Positions 1-7,247 of a stretch of DNA of 11,422 nt are shown here, in pieces (position 1 is the stretch's first letter; each line of letters starts with the position of its first letter). Made by a program: the position numbers and the translations under genes. Source of the DNA: TWA4 sp964613155 (lineage in GTDB: Bacteria > Bacillota > Clostridia > Lachnospirales > Lachnospiraceae); assembly GCA_964613155.1 (NCBI GenBank), contig CAZTHP010000083.1:1-11422 (forward strand), in the 5' to 3' direction. Under the pieces are notes generated by a model. It had not been told where the DNA came from and did not search any database. It saw only the letters and a list, made by a program, of their open reading frames with translations.

Positions 1-45
1 GGCTACCTTAACCCACCGTCTAAAGCCAGTGGGATTGCGGTAGCC
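1..45 (-). other. Nested stem-loop downstream of the rsmF-like gene
   Basis: Read on the minus strand, an outer 7-bp perfect inverted repeat (GGCTACC at 39-45 with GGTAGCC at 1-7) encloses an inner stem (CCCACTG at 27-33 with CGGTGGG at 12-18). The inner stem has seven pairs, including one G.U, and an 8-nt loop GCTTTAGA. The wobble is a pair only on the minus strand, so the structure fits a minus-strand RNA, the same direction as the genes. There is no T-run after it, so it is not an ordinary intrinsic terminator. A hairpin of the type CCCAC-loop-GTGGG with CTTTAG in the loop resembles the terminal hairpins of IS200/IS605-family elements, but no transposase gene is in the window. The window edge cuts the structure, so its identity stays open. 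Confidence 0.4.
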
Positions 46-78
46 ACCTTTTCAATGGATTTCAGCACCTGTATTCCT

Positions 79-1467
79 CTACCAATGGATCCGCAGACCT
101 TTGGGATAATGATTTTTTACAACTTGATTGCTGGCTTTTCCCCAGCCAATCGAGACTCCATCCACACAGACCAGAACCCATCCTTTTTCTTTTCCACAAT
201 CCAGCGTTTCTCCACAGAGATAACGGTGAGCTTCTTTTCGAGAAACTTCCATTGCCTGTATTACATCTTCTGGATGAAGCGCCATTGCCAATGCATGAGA
301 AGGTTTAAAAATCTTTCCTTTCTGCTCTCCAATCTGCAGACCGGGCCGCAGTACCTTCAAACCTTTCAAAGGCGGACAATAGGGAGGCAAACGATACAGC
401 TGTTCACCAAAGAAAAGATACTGTCCCTCTAACGGTGCTTTTAGATGCGCTTTCTCCCAATCATGAAAGGCTTTCAGCTTTTTCTGTTCCTTCCAGGAAA
501 TAGCCGATTCTGCCAGACAAAAAGGTTCTTCTTCTAACGTTTCACAAGCTCCCAAATCATTTCCAGCCTTTTTTAAAATCGCAACACCATGTCCTTCGCC
601 GTTTAGATGATGCGGCCAAAGTCTCCAGCAGCCAGCAAGCTTGCCCGGTGTAAAATGCGGACATGCCACAGAAGCATCCAGTTCCATCGAAGGACAAGCT
701 TCCAGAAAACGGGCAATGACCCCTTCATTTTCTTCTTCGGCAAACGTACAAGTCGAATACACCAGGCGTCCGCCGGGTTTCAGCATCTTTTCTGCTTCCA
801 GCAAGATGGAAAACTGCCGATCGGCGCACATCGCCGGATGCTCCGGTGTCCACTGCCGGATTGCTTCTTCATCTTTTCGGAACATGCCTTCCCCAGAGCA
901 GGGTGCGTCACAAAGAATCCGATCAAAATAACCAGCAAATCGTTCCGCCAGACGAGCAGGTGTCTCATTGCAGACCAGCACATTCGGAACTCCCATCCGC
1001 TCCATATTCTGCGAAAGGATTTTCGCACGGGCAGGGTGGATTTCATTAATAACTAACAAACCTTTTCCACCCATCGCCGATGCTATCTGAGAAGATTTTC
1101 CGCCTGGAGCAGCACACAGATCCAAAACCCGCTCTCCCGGCTGCGCGTCCAGAACCTGTGCGGCTGACATCGCACTCGGCTCCTGAATATAGTACATGCC
1201 TGCTTCGTGCCAGACATGACGTCCAGGGCGTTCTTCCTCCGGATAATAAAATCCTGTCGGACACCAGGGAACTGGCGTTAAATGAAATCCGTCTGTCGAT
1301 TCTTTCTCTAAAGATTTCTGTAATTTCAAAAATTGCTCACAAGATAGTTTCAGTTCATTGACCCGCAGTCCCTGAAAGCGTCCTGCATCGTAGCTTTCTA
1401 AAAAACTTTCGTATTCAGGACCCAGTGCTTCTTTCATACGCGCCAAAAATGCTTCCGGCAGATTCAT
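79..1467 (-). CDS. rsmF: RsmF/NOL1-NOP2-Sun family rRNA (cytosine-C5) methyltransferase
   Basis: This 462-residue protein is expected to transfer a methyl group from S-adenosylmethionine to C5 of a cytosine in 16S rRNA, acting in the cytoplasm. The SAM-binding motif VLDLCAAPGGKS lies at residues 114-125. The two cysteines of the RNA m5C mechanism are visible: DAPC (C190) in motif IV and STC (C240) in motif VI. An N-terminal substrate-recognition part (about 1-95) precedes the Rossmann core (about 96-300). The C-terminal third ends in GWGK and KNHYPKGLR, typical of the PUA-like tail of RsmF and its Gram-positive relatives, and the length is normal for the family. The start ATG is preceded by AGAGGG at a 6-nt spacing. 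The gene lies 19 bp downstream of the sigma-like gene and is probably cotranscribed with it. The family is firm; the exact target cytosine is inferred from E. coli RsmF (C1407). Confidence 0.92.
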   Translation of the reverse strand: MNLPEAFLARMKEALGPEYESFLESYDAGRFQGLRVNELKLSCEQFLKLQKSLEKESTDGFHLTPVPWCPTGFYYPEEERPGRHVWHEAGMYYIQEPSAMSAAQVLDAQPGERVLDLCAAPGGKSSQIASAMGGKGLLVINEIHPARAKILSQNMERMGVPNVLVCNETPARLAERFAGYFDRILCDAPCSGEGMFRKDEEAIRQWTPEHPAMCADRQFSILLEAEKMLKPGGRLVYSTCTFAEEENEGVIARFLEACPSMELDASVACPHFTPGKLAGCWRLWPHHLNGEGHGVAILKKAGNDLGACETLEEEPFCLAESAISWKEQKKLKAFHDWEKAHLKAPLEGQYLFFGEQLYRLPPYCPPLKGLKVLRPGLQIGEQKGKIFKPSHALAMALHPEDVIQAMEVSRKEAHRYLCGETLDCGKEKGWVLVCVDGVSIGWGKASNQVVKNHYPKGLRIHW

Positions 1468-1486
1468 CGTATACCCTCTTTCTGTC

Positions 1487-2395
1487 TTACTCGCCGCCTA
1501 AGCCGGTTTCATCCATCGTCATCGAATCCATCGACATCTTCATCACAGTCTCAACTTCCTCCGGTGAGATATTCAGCTGTCTTGCCAGTTCTTCCACCGT
1601 CGGCTGCTCGCCCATATCGTCTGCAAATTCTGCTGACGCATCTAACAGGCGGTTTGCCATATCTGCCATCCGGTTTTTAAATGCATCCTGATCGGAATTT
1701 TCCTCGATCAGACGCTCCATTGCTTTGGAAAGGCTCTGCTCCATCTGCTTCTGGAACTCACCACCCGTATAGGCATCGACAAACAGCAGCAATTCCATAT
1801 TGCCTTCCTGAACCAGATCCGGCAGCGGTACCCCACGGCCTGCATAACGACCTGCAAGCTCTACTACTTTTTTCAAATTGCCTTCTACCAAAAGCATCCG
1901 CGCTGCCGCATCTCCCATCTTCTTACGCTCTAATAATGCGGATTCTTCCTGCGGCAAATAGCCGGTTACCTGCTTTAATTCCTCTAAGTAGGACTGATAA
2001 ATTTTCTTTTCTTTATTCGCCATCCTGCCGGCATTTTTCGCTGCCGTCATCTTGATCACTTTTCCAGAAGCTTCCGTCTTTGGTTCGTTGGCAAATGAAT
2101 CTTTCGAAGACTCTGCCATCTCAACCGGATCGGCATCTGTTGCCTGATCAAGCGTCTCATCCAAATCTGCTCTTTCCATAAAATCTGCATCCTCAACAGA
2201 CTCCGCAGCTTCCCCATCTTCTGTAATGGAAACTCCATTCGCTTTTAAATAACTGCGCAAAGAAAGAATCTGATCGGCATTCAGATTCTCTCCTGCAAAT
2301 GGCAGTTCCAACATTTCTTCTGTAATCGACCCTCCGCGGTCTTTTCCAAGTGCCAGTAATTCATGAACTTTCTCTAAAAATTCTTTCTGATCCAT
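1487..2395 (-). CDS. Degenerate sigma-70-like protein lacking promoter-binding regions
   Basis: This 302-residue protein reads as a decayed or repurposed relative of the housekeeping sigma factor. Residues 5-58 resemble region 1.1, and an acidic linker follows (60-105). Residues 132-165 resemble region 1.2, and 168-208 match regions 2.1-2.2, with EGNLKKVVELAGRYAGRG and LPDLVQEGNMELL, the core-RNAP-binding segment. The expected WWIRQAI-type regions 2.3-2.4 (-10 melting and recognition) are replaced by a Gln/Glu-rich helix without aromatics (211-234). Region 3 is present (242-292: ADMANRLL, GEQPTVEELARQLNISPEEV). The chain then stops, so region 4 (-35 recognition) is absent. I infer that it may bind core polymerase or a sigma partner but cannot recognise a normal promoter alone. 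GAAAGGAT precedes the start, and the rsmF-like gene follows 19 bp later. Confidence 0.8.
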   Translation of the reverse strand: MDQKEFLEKVHELLALGKDRGGSITEEMLELPFAGENLNADQILSLRSYLKANGVSITEDGEAAESVEDADFMERADLDETLDQATDADPVEMAESSKDSFANEPKTEASGKVIKMTAAKNAGRMANKEKKIYQSYLEELKQVTGYLPQEESALLERKKMGDAAARMLLVEGNLKKVVELAGRYAGRGVPLPDLVQEGNMELLLFVDAYTGGEFQKQMEQSLSKAMERLIEENSDQDAFKNRMADMANRLLDASAEFADDMGEQPTVEELARQLNISPEEVETVMKMSMDSMTMDETGLGGE

Positions 2396-2471
2396 CTTGT
2401 ATCCTTTCTAATTTTAAGAATCCCAGAGCGCAGCAAAATAAAACACGCCCTTGCGTCTTACTCGTAAACTA

Positions 2472-2498
2472 TGAGAAACATGCGCTGTGAGTTTCTCA
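2472..2498. repeat. Inverted repeat in the Nudix / sigma-like gene interval
   Basis: TGAGAAAC (2472-2479) and GTTTCTCA (2491-2498) are perfect 8-bp inverted arms around an 11-nt loop. The site lies in the 267-bp interval between the Nudix gene and the sigma-like gene, about 75 bp upstream of the latter's start. It could be an operator, a leader hairpin or part of a dispersed intergenic repeat. The sequence gives no way to choose. I saw no convincing sigma-A promoter in this interval. Confidence 0.4.
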
Positions 2499-2566
2499 AG
2501 TTATCGCAGTGCTCCTCAAATGCTTGTGCACACACAGCATTTTCATCGCTACTCGCTTAAATAAAC

Positions 2567-2594
2567 GATGCAAAGATCTTCTGACCTTTGCATC
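2567..2594 (-). terminator. Candidate terminator hairpin after the Nudix gene
   Basis: GATGCAAAG (2567-2575) and CTTTGCATC (2586-2594) form a perfect 9-bp stem with a 10-nt loop, about 70 bp beyond the Nudix stop codon. On the minus strand the stem is followed by GTTTATTTAAG. That is T-rich but broken, so termination may be partial and some transcription could continue into the sigma-like gene. The stem is also only moderately GC-rich. Confidence 0.45.
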
Positions 2595-2662
2595 CCGTTC
2601 CTTTCCTGTTTATCAAAATTAAGCTTCATCCTTTTTTCGATGAGTGCTTTCGATTAGGTGTG

Positions 2663-3115
2663 CTAAAAATATTTTTTATTTCCCCAGAGATTACGTCTTT
2701 TCAGCTCTAAATATTCATTGTAAGCTTTCTCTAAAATCTGCTTTTCATTGGAAAACTTCAACAAATGATACGCTTCGATGAACTTGTAATATCCGGAATC
2801 CACAAAAAATTCTTCTCTTTGGGGCTTGGAATAATAACTGTCTGCCATCATCAGATACCAGTGTACTTCTTTCTCCACAACATCATCAGGTGTCGTAAAG
2901 GAATATTGACTTTTGCCAATATACTTGATAATCGAAGCATCTGCATCTGTTTCTTCTTTTACTTCCCGTAAAGCCGTTGTCTTAAAATCTTCTCCCGGCT
3001 CTACCGTACCTTTAGGCAGGACCCATCCTTCATACTTATTTTTATAATTCTTATACAAAACAAGTATCTTTCCTCGGAAAATAACCACACCGCCGCAGCT
3101 GATCGCATGACTCAT
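2663..3115 (-). CDS. Nudix hydrolase, Ap4A-hydrolase/MutT-like
   Basis: This 150-residue cytoplasmic enzyme should cleave a nucleoside diphosphate linked to another group, using Mg2+. The Nudix box runs from G36 to A58 with the usual G-x5-E-x7-R-E-x-x-E-E layout (E42, R50, E51, E54, E55). The Gly normally found two residues after the EE pair is Asp57, which is unusual but outside the metal-binding glutamates. The preceding GWVLPKGTVEPGE resembles the diadenosine-polyphosphate hydrolase subgroup, so that is the best guess at substrate. Residues 100-150 form a charged C-terminal part that is probably helical. The start is well set: AAGGAGG lies 7 nt upstream of ATG. The gene has its own sigma-A promoter and a possible terminator, so it looks monocistronic between two operons. 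Confidence 0.88.
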   Translation of the reverse strand: MSHAISCGGVVIFRGKILVLYKNYKNKYEGWVLPKGTVEPGEDFKTTALREVKEETDADASIIKYIGKSQYSFTTPDDVVEKEVHWYLMMADSYYSKPQREEFFVDSGYYKFIEAYHLLKFSNEKQILEKAYNEYLELKRRNLWGNKKYF

Positions 3116-3142
3116 GAAACATCCTCCTTCAAAAGCGCGACA

Positions 3143-3168
3143 GCCGATTCAGCAGGAGTCGAATCAGC
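3143..3168 (-). promoter_or_regulatory. Leader hairpin upstream of the Nudix gene
   Basis: On the minus strand GCTGATTC (3161-3168) pairs with GAATCGGC (3143-3150), eight pairs including one G.U, around a 10-nt loop. It lies between the promoter and the AAGGAGG ribosome site of the Nudix gene, so it should form in the untranslated leader. There is no T-run, so it is not an obvious terminator. It could stabilise the mRNA or bind a regulator. Confidence 0.4.
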
Positions 3169-3196
3169 ATTCCTGTCTTTCACGCATATTGTATTC

Positions 3197-3225
3197 AGTA
3201 TAACTCTTTTTCTATCAATCTGCAA
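3197..3225 (-). promoter_or_regulatory. Sigma-A promoter for the Nudix gene
   Basis: On the minus strand a -35 box TTGCAG (3220-3225) and a -10 box TATACT (3197-3202) are separated by exactly 17 bp of AT-rich spacer. Each box differs from the TTGACA/TATAAT consensus at two positions or fewer. Transcription would start near 3190, giving a leader of roughly 75 nt before the Nudix ATG. It is the best promoter in the window. Confidence 0.75.
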
Positions 3226-3277
3226 GTAGTCCCGCTGATTCCCGTAAATCCCACTTAAAAAATCTTACGCTGTGTCC

Positions 3278-4747
3278 TTATTTGAGATACGCATCGAATA
3301 TCTTCTTTACAATCGGGCCGCCCGCTTCTGAGCCAGCACCGCCTTCTTCCAATACAATACTGACTACGATCTGCGGGTTTTCGACCGGCGCATACGCTAC
3401 CAGCCAGGCATCCGTCTCCTTCTCATTGTCAGTCTCGGCAGAACCCGTTTTCGCTGCTGCCTGATAGGAATCGGAACGCAGGATTCCCGCTGTACCGTCC
3501 TCAACAACGGTTGTCATCATTTCCCCCAGAATCGAAGCCTGCTTAGCAGTCATAACCGAACCAATGGTATCTGGTTCCATGGTTTCTTCATAGCTTCCGT
3601 CTACGCTGCTGACTTTTTCGAGAAGAGTCGGCACCATCATCACACCCTGATTGGCAATTGCGGAAACGATCATAGCATTCTGAATCGGTGTAATCAAGGT
3701 ATTTCCCTGTCCAAAAGAAGTCTGCATCACCGACCAGAGGGACGAATCCTGATTCAGATCAAATTGAGCGGAAGCGATTGAAAACTTCGCCGGTATCTTC
3801 TGATTAAACAAAAGCCGCTCGGCTGTCGTGCGGAATTCATCCAGATCCAGCGAAACACCCAGATTGATAAAGGCACCATTACACGAAAAAGCCATCGCAC
3901 GGTTGATATCCACTTTTCCATGCACATTTCCATGCGAACAGCGCACTTTATTTCCATCCAGCGTGATCGAACCTTCACAATTGTAAAAATAATCCTGCCA
4001 ATCATCCGGGTTTTGTTCCAGATAAGAAAGGGCGGTTACTAATTTAAAGGTCGACCCCGGTGAATAGAGTCCCTGTGTGACCCGATTGAGCAGATTAGAA
4101 TTGCTGGAATCGGAAACCAGCGCTGCATAATCGTCTTCTAATGTGTTGGGATCAAAATCCGGTTTGGAAACCATTGCCAGAACCTTTCCGGTAGACGGTT
4201 CCATCACAACACATGCGCCTTGATAATCGCCCATCGCGTCAAAAATCAGCTGCTGCAGCTGTGCATTTAACGTTGTCGTCACTGTATCACCCATTACCTT
4301 CTGATCGGTCAGTTCCTTATACAATTTATTCCAACCGGATTCATGCGAGTTCAGCAGATAATAACGGGAAGACGATTCCAGACCAGCTTCGCCGACACTG
4401 GTATAACCCACTGCATGCGAAAAAACAGAACCAAACGGATACTTGCGAACTGCACTGCCGTCCGTTTCCGATTCCGTCACCGCCAGCGTTTCCCCATCCG
4501 CAGAAAGCAGTTCTCCACGTACGCAGGTTTCATTTAATTTATTCAAACGCCCATTATAAGGATTGTTGACCAACTCCGGAGCTTCTTTCCAGGTAAAATA
4601 ACACAAATATCCGATAAGCCCCACAAAAAAGAGAACAAACAAATAAATCATATGCTGAATGGTTCGATTTGTCTGTGCCTGCGCATTCTTCTCCTTTTGT
4701 TCCAGTCTGGAATCCTCTGTTTCCCATTTCCTTTTTTTCGGCTTCAT
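3278..4747 (-). CDS. pbpA: Class B penicillin-binding protein (PBP2/PbpA type)
   Basis: This 489-residue transpeptidase cross-links peptidoglycan outside the membrane and should work with the SEDS glycosyltransferase encoded just upstream. A basic cytoplasmic tail is followed by one membrane segment (about 33-53). A short pedestal domain comes next and then the transpeptidase domain (about 155-489). All three active-site motifs are intact: SxxK as STFK (S232 nucleophile, K235), SxN as SCN (288-290) and KTG (433-435). No PASTA domains are present. Length and gene order match the compact rodA-pbpA pairs known from Actinobacteria. A TTG at 4777 would extend the frame by ten codons. I chose ATG at 4747 because AAGGAGG (4759-4765) precedes it and lies inside the extension. 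The SEDS stop codon is 24 bases upstream of this ATG, so the two are probably cotranscribed. Confidence 0.9.
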   Translation of the reverse strand: MKPKKRKWETEDSRLEQKEKNAQAQTNRTIQHMIYLFVLFFVGLIGYLCYFTWKEAPELVNNPYNGRLNKLNETCVRGELLSADGETLAVTESETDGSAVRKYPFGSVFSHAVGYTSVGEAGLESSSRYYLLNSHESGWNKLYKELTDQKVMGDTVTTTLNAQLQQLIFDAMGDYQGACVVMEPSTGKVLAMVSKPDFDPNTLEDDYAALVSDSSNSNLLNRVTQGLYSPGSTFKLVTALSYLEQNPDDWQDYFYNCEGSITLDGNKVRCSHGNVHGKVDINRAMAFSCNGAFINLGVSLDLDEFRTTAERLLFNQKIPAKFSIASAQFDLNQDSSLWSVMQTSFGQGNTLITPIQNAMIVSAIANQGVMMVPTLLEKVSSVDGSYEETMEPDTIGSVMTAKQASILGEMMTTVVEDGTAGILRSDSYQAAAKTGSAETDNEKETDAWLVAYAPVENPQIVVSIVLEEGGAGSEAGGPIVKKIFDAYLK

Positions 4748-4758
4748 CTTCTTTTGCA

Positions 4759-4765
4759 CCTCCTT
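4759..4765 (-). promoter_or_regulatory. Ribosome binding site deciding the PBP start
   Basis: AAGGAGG on the minus strand lies 11 nt before the ATG at 4747. The spacing is a little long, but the site overlaps the codons of the alternative TTG start at 4777 and so argues against that start. Confidence 0.65.
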
Positions 4766-4770
4766 ACCAT

Positions 4771-6171
4771 TTACCAATCTTCCATTTTCAACTGCGCTTT
4801 TCTTGCCGCTGCTTCTCTGGAAGCCTTTCTTGCCGCCAGCTCCGCCTTTTCCCGTCTCAGCTGTTCATCTTCTCGAAGCTTGTTCATATATAAACCTTCA
4901 AAAATACCGAAAATGAAGAAGCTGCTCAACAGCGAACTACCTCCGTAACTGATAAAAGGCAGCGTAACACCCGTCAAGGGCACCAATTTTACAACACCTG
5001 CTACATTGATCAAAATCTGGATTCCAAAAACACAAGCCAAACCAAATGCTGTAATCTTATAAAACATCAGCTTCATCCAGGTTGAAATCGACAAAAAACG
5101 GACTAAAATCCCCAGCATAACGAACAGCACGCAGCAACTTGCCACGATTCCCAGTTCCTCACACATTGCAGAGAAAATAAAATCCTTCTCCGCTACTGGA
5201 ATGACACCTGGTGTTCCGCCGGTCAGTCCCATTCCCAGCCAGCCCCCGGTTCCAATTCCAAATAAGGACTGTGCGATCTGCCAACCTGTATTGCGGATAT
5301 CAGACCAGGGATCCAACCAGGTTGCGATTCGAACTCGAACATGTCCAAACAAGAAATAGGCCAGAACACCTGCCAATCCGCCGCAACCAAGTCCAGCGAG
5401 AACATAATAAAATTTCTCCGTCGCAACATACAGCATTAAGACATAGGCCAGAAAATAGATCAATGCCGTACCGAGATCTCTGGAAACGACCAGAACCAAC
5501 ACGTGCATTGCCGCAACTGCGGTTGTAATCACAACCTGCTTAAATCGTAAGCTGCGATGAAACATCCCTGCAACAAATAAAACCAGCGTAATCTTTACGA
5601 TTTCCGAAGGCTGGATTGAAAATCCTGCAACACCAAAGGATAATTTTGCACCATATTCTGTACGGCCGCCTACCATGATCGCCGCTAACGATGCCAAACC
5701 GCCAATTCCATAAAACCAGGTTCCACGATATAAGTATTTTTTTGCATTATCCAAAATCTTTGGAACAACTAAAGTAAGAACTGCCGCAATGATCAGAAGC
5801 AACAGCTGCTTATACGCCTTATTCACCTTCAGCCGCGCCTGGATCGTCAATCCCAGCATCGCTAAAAACAGTACGTTATTTAACAAATGTCGATCCGCTC
5901 GTTTATAAATTGCTGGATAAATCTGCTGATACAGTACAAATACCAGCAGGGAAATCACATAAAAGATCAGGATTGTAAGATCCTCATAGTAGGAAAATAA
6001 AATTACACTCATCAGAAAATGCAGAATATACATCAAAAAAGACTGCACACTGACTACGCTGTTCCGACCTCGTTCTGTTTTTTTGGTAACATAATAAAAA
6101 TCCAGCAATGTATATAACACGATCAGAGCCAGGATCACATATCTGGAAACTCTTACCATCAGATTCAGCAT
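4771..6171 (-). CDS. rodA: SEDS family peptidoglycan glycosyltransferase (RodA/FtsW/SpoVE)
   Basis: This 466-residue polytopic membrane protein should polymerise lipid II into glycan strands together with a class B PBP. Family landmarks appear in order: FSIQPSE (185-190), VSRDLGTALI (229-238), RIATWLDPW (281-289), AEKDFIFSAMCEELG (327-341) and PLTGVTLPFISYGGSSLL (398-415). D330 aligns with the catalytic aspartate of RodA and FtsW. Hydrophobic segments run from about residue 10 to 425. The last 35 residues form a soluble Ala/Arg/Glu-rich tail, probably helical and cytoplasmic. GAAGGAG lies 10 nt upstream of the ATG. The gene begins 25 bp after the U32 gene and ends just before the PBP gene, a cognate SEDS-bPBP pair. 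Sequence alone does not say whether it serves elongation, division or sporulation. ZapA in the same cluster favours division. Confidence 0.92.
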   Translation of the reverse strand: MLNLMVRVSRYVILALIVLYTLLDFYYVTKKTERGRNSVVSVQSFLMYILHFLMSVILFSYYEDLTILIFYVISLLVFVLYQQIYPAIYKRADRHLLNNVLFLAMLGLTIQARLKVNKAYKQLLLLIIAAVLTLVVPKILDNAKKYLYRGTWFYGIGGLASLAAIMVGGRTEYGAKLSFGVAGFSIQPSEIVKITLVLFVAGMFHRSLRFKQVVITTAVAAMHVLVLVVSRDLGTALIYFLAYVLMLYVATEKFYYVLAGLGCGGLAGVLAYFLFGHVRVRIATWLDPWSDIRNTGWQIAQSLFGIGTGGWLGMGLTGGTPGVIPVAEKDFIFSAMCEELGIVASCCVLFVMLGILVRFLSISTWMKLMFYKITAFGLACVFGIQILINVAGVVKLVPLTGVTLPFISYGGSSLLSSFFIFGIFEGLYMNKLREDEQLRREKAELAARKASREAAARKAQLKMEDW

Positions 6172-6196
6172 CCGCCATCATCTCCTTCCGGTATTA

Positions 6197-7147
6197 TCAT
6201 TGTACGCCCCTTGTAAAATGCCCCCGTGTCATCTGCGTAATGGAACTTTGTTTGACTTTTCCTGCTGAAAAAGCGCCTTCGTCCCAGTATCGGTGCAAAT
6301 CCTCCAAAACCGTTTTCACCTCTTGCTCGGATTCCACCGTAAAAGATAAGCGAACTGCTGCCGGTTTTAAGGCTTTTACCGCCTCTTTTTTATCCAACAA
6401 CGAACAGGGCAAAGAGTTATAAATGATATTATAGCAATACTTACAACAGCACACATCTGCAAATGAAACCCCTTTGCGGTCCGTCAACAGCAGTGTGTCC
6501 CCAGAATGTGTACATTTGCTTGTCGTTTTACGAACACAGCCTGCGGTCACCATCATCGGAAGATAGCCATAAACCAACACCTCAGAATCTGTGCAGCCGC
6601 GTTCTTTCAGTTCTTTTTCGTTCAATTCCAACGGTGCCGTAAATCGCAGCAGCTTCAGCGATTCTATCCCCGGCAGGGACAAAATCTGTTCCTTTGCCAG
6701 AGAATTCCATGTATACAGCGTATGATCGATTACGATCGGAAGCGGACACTGACATGCGATCAATTCTTCAAGCACATCCAGCGAACCTGCCACGATTCCA
6801 TCTAATCCAGCCTGCATCACGTCTTCCCGCTGCGTATGCCACTCAGCAGCTGCCGCTTCTCTCCAGATTCTTGCCAATACTAAAAATAATTTCTTCCCCT
6901 TTGCATGGCACTGCTCTGCCAATTCCTTTAACTGTGAAAAAGAAACCGCTGTACTGTCCAGATAAATTTCCTGAATCTGATGGTCCGCAAGCAGCATCGG
7001 AAGATAGCGCAGATGCGCAATCTGTGCTGTCACCACACAGGAATCAGCAGGTGAAATGACTTTTGCTTTTGCAGCCATCTCCGGTGTTTCGGTTGATTGT
7101 GCCATTCCTTGTACAGCTATTTCCGGTGTTTCAGTTGACGCAACCTG
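6197..7147 (-). CDS. U32 family protein (RlhA-like), C-terminal part, 5' end lost in gap
   Basis: These 316 residues are the C-terminal part of the U32 gene whose N-terminal part lies across the gap (7248-8667). An in-frame Met at 7105 could be mistaken for a start, but it lies inside the repeat linker, has no ribosome site and the frame stays open upstream to the gap. After the linker (fragment residues 1-32) comes an alpha/beta domain. It ends with the conserved U32 tail: YGYLPMMVTAGCVRK (193-207), LTDRKG (221-226), the cysteine cluster VCCCKYCYNIIYNS (232-245) and RGHFTRGV near the end. This tail matches the long U32 type found in RlhA. Joining the halves through their shared 55 bp stays in frame and predicts about 778 residues from the first ATG of the N-terminal part, or about 771 from the preferred start. 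Confidence 0.85.
   Translation of the reverse strand, partial: QVASTETPEIAVQGMAQSTETPEMAAKAKVISPADSCVVTAQIAHLRYLPMLLADHQIQEIYLDSTAVSFSQLKELAEQCHAKGKKLFLVLARIWREAAAAEWHTQREDVMQAGLDGIVAGSLDVLEELIACQCPLPIVIDHTLYTWNSLAKEQILSLPGIESLKLLRFTAPLELNEKELKERGCTDSEVLVYGYLPMMVTAGCVRKTTSKCTHSGDTLLLTDRKGVSFADVCCCKYCYNIIYNSLPCSLLDKKEAVKALKPAAVRLSFTVESEQEVKTVLEDLHRYWDEGAFSAGKVKQSSITQMTRGHFTRGVQ
7055..7138 (-). repeat. 42-bp tandem repeat encoding the TETPE linker of the U32 protein
   Basis: Two adjacent 14-residue units begin STETPEIAVQGMAQ (7097-7138) and STETPEMAAKAKVI (7055-7096). The first unit recurs exactly across the gap at 7252-7293. Their period of 42 bp is a multiple of three, so changes in copy number keep the frame. 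The units are rich in Thr, Glu, Pro and Ala, as expected of a flexible interdomain linker. The real copy number is hidden by the gap. Confidence 0.8.
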
Positions 7148-7247
7148 NNNNNNNNNNNNNNNNNNNNNNNNNNNNNNNNNNNNNNNNNNNNNNNNNNNNN
7201 NNNNNNNNNNNNNNNNNNNNNNNNNNNNNNNNNNNNNNNNNNNNNNN
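7148..7247. other. Assembly gap (100 N) inside the U32 gene
   Basis: Exactly 100 undetermined bases. The 55 bases before it (7093-7147) are identical to the 55 bases after it (7248-7302). This is the pattern of two contigs ending on the same 55-mer, so 100 is probably a placeholder length. The missing sequence is most likely further copies of the linker repeat. Confidence 0.95.

Noticed and set aside
1..11. Fragment of 23S/28S rRNA (TTAAGGTAGCC on the minus strand resembles a conserved large-subunit rRNA stretch)
   Set aside because: The likeness covers only about 11 bases and the adjoining sequence forms an unrelated hairpin.
607..1056. Plus-strand open frames opposite rsmF and other genes
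   Set aside because: They lie antisense to firmly identified genes, have no family-like content and no ribosome sites.
1487..2395. A working sigma factor
   Set aside because: Regions 2.3-2.4 lack the needed aromatic and basic residues and region 4 is missing.
3278..4777. TTG start at 4777 for the PBP
   Set aside because: It lacks a ribosome site, while AAGGAGG lies between it and the ATG at 4747.
6197..7105. A separate gene starting at the Met at 7105
   Set aside because: The Met lies within the repeat linker, has no ribosome site and the frame is open upstream to the gap. The content is the conserved C-terminus of long U32 proteins.
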